A stretch of DNA of 5,539 nt from Candidatus Parcubacteria bacterium (GTDB lineage Bacteria; Patescibacteriota; Minisyncoccia; Minisyncoccales; UBA6532). Where the stretch lies: contig JAUSNC010000002.1 in the NCBI GenBank assembly GCA_030645645.1, positions 1 to 5,539 of the forward strand, read 5' to 3'. Under the pieces are notes generated by a model. It worked only from the letters and a program-made list of their open reading frames with translations, was not told the DNA's origin and made no database searches. The position numbers were made by a program, and so were the translations under genes. Below are positions 1 through 4,765 of this stretch, one piece after another; the first letter of the stretch is position 1, and each line of letters begins with the position of its first letter.

Positions 1-1895
1 ACTACCCCCGGCTCTTTTAACATTAAAGTATTATCGTTATTTCCTACCCAAACCCCTACTACAATAGAAGGGCTGTAACCAATTGTCCAACCGTCTTTAT
101 AGTCTTGAGTTGTTCCGGTTTTCGCCGCAATTTCATAATCAGGGAAATATAATAAAGAATGAGAGCCGAATATAAGAGAACGGGCTTCATTATCTGAAAG
201 AATAGAATTAATCTGGCGGGCGACCTGAGGTTCTAAGATTCTCCTTGGAGTCTTTTTATTTTCTTCAATTATATTTCCATTTCTATCTTCAATTTTAAGA
301 ACAGAAGTGGGAATAGATATTAATCCGTCAGTCGCGAAGACGCCGTAAGCTGAAACCATATCTAAAAGTTTTACTTCTCCGCCTCCCAATACTAGGGAAA
401 GCCCATACCAATTTAAAGGTTTATTTAAAGTGGTTAATCCCATACTTTTTGCTAAATCAATAGATTCTTTTACTCCTGCAAGATAGAGTGTTTTAACAGA
501 AGTAATATTTATTGACCGAGCCAGGGAATTTTTCAGACTAATAGGACCGGAAAAACTTTTATTATAGTTTTCGGGGTGATAGCATTTCATATCAAAGATA
601 TCGGCTTCCTGGAGGCCGTCAGGAGAGCAGTCAGGATTAAATTCAGTCTTTACATCCCATAATACGGTATTCATAGTATATCCCTTCGTAAAGGCCTCTG
701 CATAGACAAAAGGCTTAAAGGCAGAGCCAGGCTGTCTTCCTTCGCCATAAACAGCCACATTAACTTCCGGCTCAAACTGACAGTTAACTCCCGGCGTGCA
801 GCCTTGAGGAAAGGAGTCTTTCGCATATTGGTCGGCCGATCCAATCATAGATAATATCTCTCCTGTTTTAGGGTCTATTGCCACCAAAGCGGCGTTATTT
901 GCGTTATAGGCTTTATTATTTTTGGCGCCTTCAAAAATATCCGTTTCCGCCTCCATCTGCAAGTCCCAGTCTAGGGTTGTATAAACTTTCAACCCCTCTT
1001 CCTTTAAAAATTCCTCGCCGTATTTGTCTTCAAGATATTTTTTAACATAAAAAACAAAATGAGGAGCCTTAATAGACTGTGAAATATTAGAAAAAGAAAT
1101 CTCCTCTTTTTTAATCTGATCGGCTTCTTTTTTGCTTATATATTTTTCTTCCGCCATTCTATCTAAAACATAATCCTTTCTGGCTAAAAGATCTTTTTTA
1201 TTCGGTCCGTAAGGAGATAAACGACTGGGGGCCTGTATTAATGAAGCAAGAACAGCGGCTTCCTGCAAAGAAAGATTTTCAGCCGATTTTTTAAAGTATA
1301 GCTGGGAGGCGGCTTCCACTCCGTAAGTATTAGATCCAAAAGGAACCTGGTTTAAATACCATTCAAAAATTTGGTCCTTTGAATATCTTCTTTCCATCTC
1401 AAGCGTCAAAATCAGTTCTCTGATTTTTCTTTGCGCCGTTTTATCCATCGTCAGGAATGTTGATCTGATAAGCTGCTGGCTAAGCGTTGAAGCGCCTTCT
1501 GATTTTCCAAGCACCAAGTTTTTAAGTAGCGCCCTGGCGATACCCAGAGGGTCTATCCCGATATGGTTATAAAAATTAGCATCCTCCGCGGCAAGAACAG
1601 CATTTTTTAAATATGGTGAAATTTTATCTAAAGAAACGAGAGTTCTCTTTTCTTCGCCGTAAATTTCATAAAGAAGAACAGTGCCCGTCCTGTCATATAT
1701 TTTTGTAGGCAACACAAAAGGATGTTCCGTAAATTTCTCCGGCCTCGGTAAGTCTTTCGCAAAATAGATAAAGGTAAAAACACCCAGAAATGACAGGGCT
1801 AAAAAAGAGAAAAAGAGCAACTTAGCAAAAAAGAATAAAGTTTTTTTCTTCCCCTTTTTTAGTAGTAACTTACGATGAAACAATCTTTTAGCCAT
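1..1895 (-). CDS. Class A penicillin-binding protein (GT51 transglycosylase / transpeptidase), C-terminus cut by window edge
   Basis: This bifunctional peptidoglycan synthase polymerises lipid II into glycan strands and cross-links stem peptides outside the cytoplasmic membrane. The frame is open from the ATG at 1895 to the left edge, giving 631 residues with no stop. A lysine-rich N-terminus (residues 3-18) precedes one signal-anchor helix (about 19-46). The GT51 domain has the EDxxFxxH motif with likely catalytic E104, a G134-A-S-T-L-S-Q-Q141 block (usually GGST) and a probable second glutamate at E160. The transpeptidase domain has S391-x-x-K394 in a PGSAFKPF context, S461-I-N463 and K592-T-G594, so all catalytic motifs are intact. 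A GVWVGNND block near the left edge marks the end of the transpeptidase domain; a C-terminal tail is missing. Four cysteines (366, 372, 423, 438) lie around the active serine. No Shine-Dalgarno is visible. It is transcribed divergently from tyrS. Confidence 0.96.
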   Translation of the reverse strand, partial: MAKRLFHRKLLLKKGKKKTLFFFAKLLFFSFLALSFLGVFTFIYFAKDLPRPEKFTEHPFVLPTKIYDRTGTVLLYEIYGEEKRTLVSLDKISPYLKNAVLAAEDANFYNHIGIDPLGIARALLKNLVLGKSEGASTLSQQLIRSTFLTMDKTAQRKIRELILTLEMERRYSKDQIFEWYLNQVPFGSNTYGVEAASQLYFKKSAENLSLQEAAVLASLIQAPSRLSPYGPNKKDLLARKDYVLDRMAEEKYISKKEADQIKKEEISFSNISQSIKAPHFVFYVKKYLEDKYGEEFLKEEGLKVYTTLDWDLQMEAETDIFEGAKNNKAYNANNAALVAIDPKTGEILSMIGSADQYAKDSFPQGCTPGVNCQFEPEVNVAVYGEGRQPGSAFKPFVYAEAFTKGYTMNTVLWDVKTEFNPDCSPDGLQEADIFDMKCYHPENYNKSFSGPISLKNSLARSINITSVKTLYLAGVKESIDLAKSMGLTTLNKPLNWYGLSLVLGGGEVKLLDMVSAYGVFATDGLISIPTSVLKIEDRNGNIIEENKKTPRRILEPQVARQINSILSDNEARSLIFGSHSLLYFPDYEIAAKTGTTQDYKDGWTIGYSPSIVVGVWVGNNDNTLMLKEPGV

Positions 1896-1917
1896 AGATA
1901 ATGTCTGCTGGTTTAAA

Positions 1918-1946
1918 ATTGTAGCACAGTTTTTTCCCAATTTCAA
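1918..1946 (-). promoter_or_regulatory. Sigma70-type promoter of the penicillin-binding protein gene
   Basis: On the minus strand a TTGAAA -35 box (1941-1946) and a TACAAT -10 box (1918-1923) are separated by 17 bases. A TGC immediately before the -10 box gives an extended -10. The predicted start is near 1911, leaving a leader of about 16 bases without a Shine-Dalgarno before the ATG at 1895. The match is close to consensus; activity is inferred. Confidence 0.72.
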
Positions 1947-1955
1947 AAAAGTATT

Positions 1956-1984
1956 TTGCTTCAAAAGAAGAAAAATGATAGTTT
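1956..1984 (+). promoter_or_regulatory. Possible tyrS promoter giving a leaderless mRNA
   Basis: TTGCTT (1956-1961), a 17-base spacer and TAGTTT (1979-1984), preceded by TGA at 1976-1978 as an extended -10, form a weak but correctly spaced promoter. Its predicted +1 falls on 1991, the A of the tyrS ATG. The -35 boxes of this promoter and the divergent one are only 9 bases apart. There is no room for a T-box or other leader regulator. The boxes match consensus only partly, so the call is tentative. Confidence 0.4.
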
Positions 1985-1990
1985 AAAGAT

Positions 1991-3184
1991 ATGGAAAAAG
2001 AACTTCTTAAAGATATAAAAGAAATCCTTACTAGGGGAGTGGAGGAGATAATAGGAAAAGATAATCTTCAAAAGAAATTATTTTCGGGAGAGAAATTAAG
2101 GATAAAGTTCGGAATAGACCCGACCGGTCCCAAAATACACATTGGCCGGGCAATCAGTCTTTGGAAATTAAAAGACTTTCAGGATTTAGGGCATAAAATA
2201 GTGTTTATTGTCGGCGATTTTACGGCTCAAATTGGAGATGCCTCAGATAAGACAGCTGCAAGAAAGCCCCTTTTAATAGAAGAAATAAAGGAAAATATGA
2301 AGGGTTATATAGCTCAGACGGGAAAGATTCTGAATATGAAAAAAGTAGAGATCCGTTATAACAGCGAATGGCTGGACAAATTAAGCGCCAGAGACTTAAT
2401 TAAGCTGTCTATGTTTTTCACCGCCCAGCAGTTGATTCAAAGAAGGAATTTTAAGGAAAGATGGGACCAGGGAAAAGAAATAGGCTTGCATGAATTGGAT
2501 TACCCTTTATTACAGGGATATGATTCTGTTTCCGTAAAAGCCGACCTTGAAATTGGAGGCACCGATCAACTATTCAATTTTCTTGCCGGCAGAAAGATAC
2601 AAGAAGCATTTGGGCAAAAACCGCAGGATATAATAACTCTAAAAATGCTGAACGGCCTTGATGGCAGAAAAATGTCCACCTCTTGGGGAAATACCATCTC
2701 CATAACGGATGATCCTCAAGAAATGTATGGGAAAACCATGTCTTTAAGAGATGAGTTGATGCCGGATTATTTTGAACTATGTGCAAGACTACCAATAGAA
2801 GAAGTAGAAAAGATAAAAAAAGAAATAAAAGATAAAAAAATAAACCCAAGAGACGCCAAAGCCAGACTTGCCAAAAGAATAGTCTCTCTTTATCACGGAG
2901 AAAAGGAGGGAGAAAACGCGGAAAAGGAGTTTAACCGTATTTTTAGGGAGAAAGAATTACCTTCGGAAATAATGACTGTTAAAATAAGCCAAAAAACTTT
3001 GAATCTAGCAGATCTCCTAGTAAAGGCAAATATGGCTCATTCTAAAGCGGAGGCAAAGAGATTGATTGAACAAAAAGGAGTAACTATTAATGAAGAAATT
3101 CAAAATGACGCAAAAAAAGAGATTTTAATAAAAAAAGGAACGGTCATTAAAGTAGGGAAAAGGAATTTTGTAAAACTTATTTAG
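1991..3184 (+). CDS. tyrS: Tyrosyl-tRNA synthetase (TyrRS)
   Basis: This cytosolic class I aminoacyl-tRNA synthetase activates tyrosine with ATP and charges tRNA-Tyr. The 397 residues match the usual length of bacterial TyrRS. The Rossmann catalytic domain starts with GIDPTGPKIHIGR (residues 41-53), where H50-I-G-R53 is the HIGH-type signature. It is followed by GDFTAQIGDASDK (75-87), Y171-P-L-L-Q-G-Y-D178 and GGTDQLFN (189-196) of the tyrosine pocket, and an intact K227-M-S-T-S231 loop. A charged helical anticodon-recognition region (about 250-325) and a C-terminal S4 RNA-binding domain (about 336-397) complete it. The arrangement resembles the long type-2 TyrRS subgroup. The start is constrained: an in-frame TAG lies at 1979-1981, so the ATG at 1991 is the first usable start. 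It has no Shine-Dalgarno. A terminator follows the TAG stop directly, so tyrS looks monocistronic. Confidence 0.98.
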   Translation: MEKELLKDIKEILTRGVEEIIGKDNLQKKLFSGEKLRIKFGIDPTGPKIHIGRAISLWKLKDFQDLGHKIVFIVGDFTAQIGDASDKTAARKPLLIEEIKENMKGYIAQTGKILNMKKVEIRYNSEWLDKLSARDLIKLSMFFTAQQLIQRRNFKERWDQGKEIGLHELDYPLLQGYDSVSVKADLEIGGTDQLFNFLAGRKIQEAFGQKPQDIITLKMLNGLDGRKMSTSWGNTISITDDPQEMYGKTMSLRDELMPDYFELCARLPIEEVEKIKKEIKDKKINPRDAKARLAKRIVSLYHGEKEGENAEKEFNRIFREKELPSEIMTVKISQKTLNLADLLVKANMAHSKAEAKRLIEQKGVTINEEIQNDAKKEILIKKGTVIKVGKRNFVKLI

Positions 3185-3190
3185 AAAAAC

Positions 3191-3218
3191 AAAAGACCCC
3201 CTTAAAAGGGGTCTTTTT
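3191..3218. terminator. Bidirectional intrinsic terminator between tyrS and the acidic ORF
   Basis: A perfect 10-base-pair stem (3191-3200 with 3208-3217; arms AAAAGACCCC and GGGGTCTTTT) surrounds a 7-base loop. On the plus strand it ends in five T (3214-3218). On the minus strand the hairpin is followed by GTTTTT. It begins 7 bases after the tyrS stop and ends 3 bases before the stop of the convergent small ORF, so it can serve both transcripts. Confidence 0.9.
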
Positions 3219-3220
3219 GA

Positions 3221-3343
3221 TTACTCGGTTTCTTCTTCGGTTTCTTCTTCGGTTTTTTCTTCATCAGCTTCTTCTTTTTCTTCGCCGACTTCTTCCTCTC
3301 CTTCTTCGTTAGTGAAAGAATTTAAATTTTCTTCGTAAAACAT
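3221..3343 (-). CDS. Small glutamate-rich acidic protein (40 aa), unknown function
   Basis: This short ORF runs from the ATG at 3343 to a TAA at 3221-3223. Twenty of its 40 residues are glutamate, with one aspartate and only two lysines. An ordinary-looking N-terminus (MFYEENLNSF) is followed by an acidic tail ending in EEET repeats. It has no signal peptide, membrane segment or recognisable domain, and is probably disordered. Support for it being a gene: the stop lies 3 bases from a strong bidirectional terminator, a TATACT box sits 18 bases upstream of the ATG, and a consensus promoter lies farther upstream. The reading frame continues upstream to an ATG at 3463, interrupted only by TGA codons. 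I do not recognise a family. Low-complexity composition means a chance ORF cannot be excluded. Confidence 0.6.
   Translation of the reverse strand: MFYEENLNSFTNEEGEEEVGEEKEEADEEKTEEETEEETE
3226..3261 (-). repeat. Coding tandem repeat, three 12-base units
   Basis: Read on the plus strand, CGGTTTCTTCTT occurs at 3226-3237 and 3238-3249, with a copy differing by one base at 3250-3261. The 12-base period is a multiple of three, so copy-number change keeps the frame. It encodes the EEET-type repeats at the C-terminus of the acidic ORF. Confidence 0.85.
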
Positions 3344-3360
3344 AGTTGTATTTTGTTTTC

Positions 3361-3366
3361 AGTATA
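3361..3366 (-). promoter_or_regulatory. Candidate -10 box close to the acidic ORF
   Basis: The minus strand reads TATACT here, which would start transcription near 3354, about 11 bases before the ATG at 3343. No convincing -35 box is found at the right distance, so this is a weak alternative to the stronger promoter at 3470-3497. Confidence 0.25.
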
Positions 3367-3377
3367 CTCGACCTTTT

Positions 3378-3415
3378 CCCGCAAAGTTATTTTGTAATTT
3401 GCTGAAATTTGCGGG
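3378..3415 (-). repeat. Inverted repeat with 8-base arms and alternative inner hairpin
   Basis: CCCGCAAA (3378-3385) and TTTGCGGG (3408-3415) are perfect inverted repeats 22 bases apart. Inside, GCAAA (3381-3385) can instead pair with TTTGC (3398-3402), extended by TTA/TAA (3387-3389 with 3395-3397) across a one-base bulge. The two folds exclude each other. Minus-strand transcripts starting near 3463 would carry this structure ahead of the ATG at 3343. It could be an RNA switch-like element or a protein-binding site. Confidence 0.5.
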
Positions 3416-3464
3416 ATATTTATCTCATCATTCTTTTAAAAAAGACTGATAAGGATTAGTCATA

Positions 3465-3484
3465 TTGCCATTATAATCTGGCAA
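3465..3484. repeat. Inverted repeat enclosing a -10 box, candidate operator
   Basis: TTGCCA (3465-3470) and TGGCAA (3479-3484) are perfect 6-base inverted arms around 8 bases. The minus-strand TATAAT box (3470-3475) overlaps the left arm and loop. Such symmetry over a -10 box is typical of repressor operators, but no regulator is encoded nearby and the arms are short. Confidence 0.35.
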
Positions 3485-3497
3485 GAATGCTTGTCAA
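3470..3497 (-). promoter_or_regulatory. Perfect-consensus sigma70-type promoter reading towards the acidic ORF
   Basis: The minus strand has TTGACA (3492-3497), a 16-base spacer and TATAAT (3470-3475), both boxes matching consensus in all six positions. The predicted +1 is near 3463, which is also the A of an ATG, implying a leaderless transcript. It lies just after the ruvC stop and points the same way. Its natural targets are the short reading frame starting at 3463 and the acidic ORF at 3221-3343. Confidence 0.75.
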
Positions 3498-3512
3498 GCC
3501 ACTATTTCACAG

Positions 3513-4001
3513 CTATGCCTTTTTCAAAAAATAAGCGCAGGAAATAGCAATAGCCAGTGCATCGGCGGCGTCGTCTGGCCTTGGTAATTCCTTTAATCTT
3601 AATAAAGATTTTATGATTTTTTGTATTTGTATTTTTTCGGCCCGTCCATAGCCGACCATAGCCATTTTTACCTGGGGAGGGGTAAATTCCAACACAGGAA
3701 TCCCGTTTTCCGCAGCTGCCATTAAAATAACTCCTTTGGCCTGGCTGACAGGCATCGCAGTTTTCAGATTTTTAAAAAAGAACAGTTTTTCTATCGCTAA
3801 AGTCTTCGGCCGATATTTTTTAATTAATTTTTTCAGCTCCGAGTTTATAATAACCAACCGGTCTCCTGGCGAAGATGAAGGATAAGTCTTAATGCAGCCA
3901 TAATTAATACAAACTAAGGAATTTTTATTTTTAGGAACTTTAGCCTCTATTATTCCCCATCCTGTAGCTGCTGTTCCGGGATCTATGCCTAATATAACCA
4001 T
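3513..4001 (-). CDS. ruvC: Crossover junction endodeoxyribonuclease RuvC
   Basis: RuvC is the dimeric, Mg2+-dependent resolvase that makes paired nicks in Holliday junctions during recombinational repair, working with the RuvAB branch-migration motor. The 162 residues are close to the usual 160-175. The RNase H-like fold shows all four catalytic acids: D7 in GIDPGT, E71 in AIEKLFFF, and D144 and D147 in PDDAADALAIA (residues 142-152). The phenylalanine-rich stretch after E71 matches the region that contacts junction DNA in the family. The ATG at 4001 gives the canonical MxxLGIDPG N-terminus. It starts 26 bases after yebC stops, with no clear promoter or Shine-Dalgarno between, so it is probably co-transcribed with yebC. 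It ends with TAG. ruvA and ruvB are not in the window. Confidence 0.97.
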   Translation of the reverse strand: MVILGIDPGTAATGWGIIEAKVPKNKNSLVCINYGCIKTYPSSSPGDRLVIINSELKKLIKKYRPKTLAIEKLFFFKNLKTAMPVSQAKGVILMAAAENGIPVLEFTPPQVKMAMVGYGRAEKIQIQKIIKSLLRLKELPRPDDAADALAIAISCAYFLKKA

Positions 4002-4027
4002 ATTTAATTTTAACGCTTTTATAGATA

Positions 4028-4762
4028 TTAAGATGCTAAATTTGAATATAGGTTCTGTACGGAATCGCTTTCATCCAGCGCTTCAAACAGCTTTTCTAAA
4101 GACTGTTTTTCATTATCAGTAACCGGAATTGAATCCTTGGCAATCCAATCCAAAGAAGATGATTCTATGACAACGTTTTCTTTTTCAAGATTTTTTTTAA
4201 CGTTTTCCAGTTCCTCTATTTTAGTATAAACGTCCAAATTATCTTCAAACCAGGAGATGTCTTCCGCTCCGGCTTCTATAACTTTTAATTCAAGAGCTTC
4301 TTTGTTTTTTAAGTCCTCAGGCTGATTAATTAGATTAACCACAATGGCACCCTTTTGCTCAAACATCCATTTAACCGAACCGACTTCCGCTAATTTTCCG
4401 CCGTGCTGGTTTAAAATCTGCTTTACTTCTCCTAATGTCCTATTTTTATTATCAGTAATAGTGTCTATTATTATAGCCACTTTGCCTGGGCCGTAAGCCT
4501 CAAACATTGATTCTTCAAGTTTCACCCCTTCTTCCCCTCCTGTACCTCTTTTAATCGCCCTTTCTATGTTTTCAGAAGGCATTTTTAATTGTTTAGCCCT
4601 TTCAATAACCATCCGCAGTTTTGAATTAGTAATTGGGTCAGATCCGCCTTCTCTTGCAGCAATTGTAATAACTCTCACCATTTTTGAAAACTCCTGGCCT
4701 CTTTTAGCGTCAGTTGCGCCTTTTTTACGTTTAATTGTCGCCCAATGTGAATGTCCTGACAT
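4028..4762 (-). CDS. yebC: YebC/PmpR family protein (TACO1-like)
   Basis: This is a full-length cytosolic YebC family member of 244 residues (family usually 235-250). The N-terminus MSGHSHWATIKRKKG is the family signature and fixes the start at 4762. Further conserved blocks are AKRGQEFSKM (19-28), AREGGSDP (36-43), T103-D-N-K-N-R-T109, H120-G-G122 and G128-S-V-K-W-M-F134. The family was long annotated as a DNA-binding transcriptional regulator. More recent work on YebC and mitochondrial TACO1 supports a role on ribosomes, relieving stalling at proline-rich stretches. The sequence alone does not decide between these. It begins 3 bases after the LTD gene stops, implying translational coupling in one operon, and precedes ruvC, an order seen in many bacteria. 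It has no Shine-Dalgarno and ends with TAA. Confidence 0.97.
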   Translation of the reverse strand: MSGHSHWATIKRKKGATDAKRGQEFSKMVRVITIAAREGGSDPITNSKLRMVIERAKQLKMPSENIERAIKRGTGGEEGVKLEESMFEAYGPGKVAIIIDTITDNKNRTLGEVKQILNQHGGKLAEVGSVKWMFEQKGAIVVNLINQPEDLKNKEALELKVIEAGAEDISWFEDNLDVYTKIEELENVKKNLEKENVVIESSSLDWIAKDSIPVTDNEKQSLEKLFEALDESDSVQNLYSNLAS

Positions 4763-4765
4763 GTT

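Larger units (their letters stand above)
3344..3463 (-). other. In-frame upstream extension of the acidic ORF, interrupted by three TGA codons
   Basis: Reading upstream from the ATG at 3343 in the same frame gives 40 codons back to an ATG at 3461-3463. There is no TAA or TAG, but TGA occurs at 3428-3430, 3425-3427 (tandem) and 3359-3361. Under the standard code the ATG makes an 11-residue peptide, MTNPYQSFLKE. Read through, the 80-residue product would have a basic, aromatic first half (residues 14-34 begin DKYPANFSKLQ and end at Y34) followed by the acidic tail. The ATG coincides with the predicted +1 of a consensus promoter. Whether any of this is translated is unknown. It may be an attenuator-type leader peptide, a recoded gene, a gene decayed by TGG-to-TGA changes, or an untranslated leader open by chance. 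Confidence 0.3.

Noticed and set aside
1896..1990. T-box or other riboswitch controlling tyrS
   Set aside because: The whole intergenic region is 95 bases, is filled by two promoters, and has no T-box motif or terminator hairpin.
2574..2849. Minus-strand 91-codon ORF
   Set aside because: It is antisense to tyrS, whose conserved catalytic residues occupy this stretch, and its translation has no family features.
3425..3430. Selenocysteine codons with a SECIS element in the 3378-3415 hairpin
   Set aside because: Tandem TGA and a third TGA after the hairpin do not fit the usual one-codon, one-hairpin arrangement, and no selenoprotein family is recognisable. Kept only as a minor alternative.
3438..3461. 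Intrinsic terminator after ruvC: GACT-containing hairpin followed by six T on the minus strand
   Set aside because: In minus-strand RNA the stem has only four pairs, then an A-C mismatch and two pairs. It would also lie immediately after the predicted +1 at 3463. Too weak to call.
3221..3463. Genome-wide reassignment of TGA to Trp or Gly (genetic codes 4 or 25)
   Set aside because: About twenty Trp codons in the other genes are all TGG, glycines are all GGN, and no large gene has an in-frame TGA. An AT-rich genome with a reassigned TGA would use it often.
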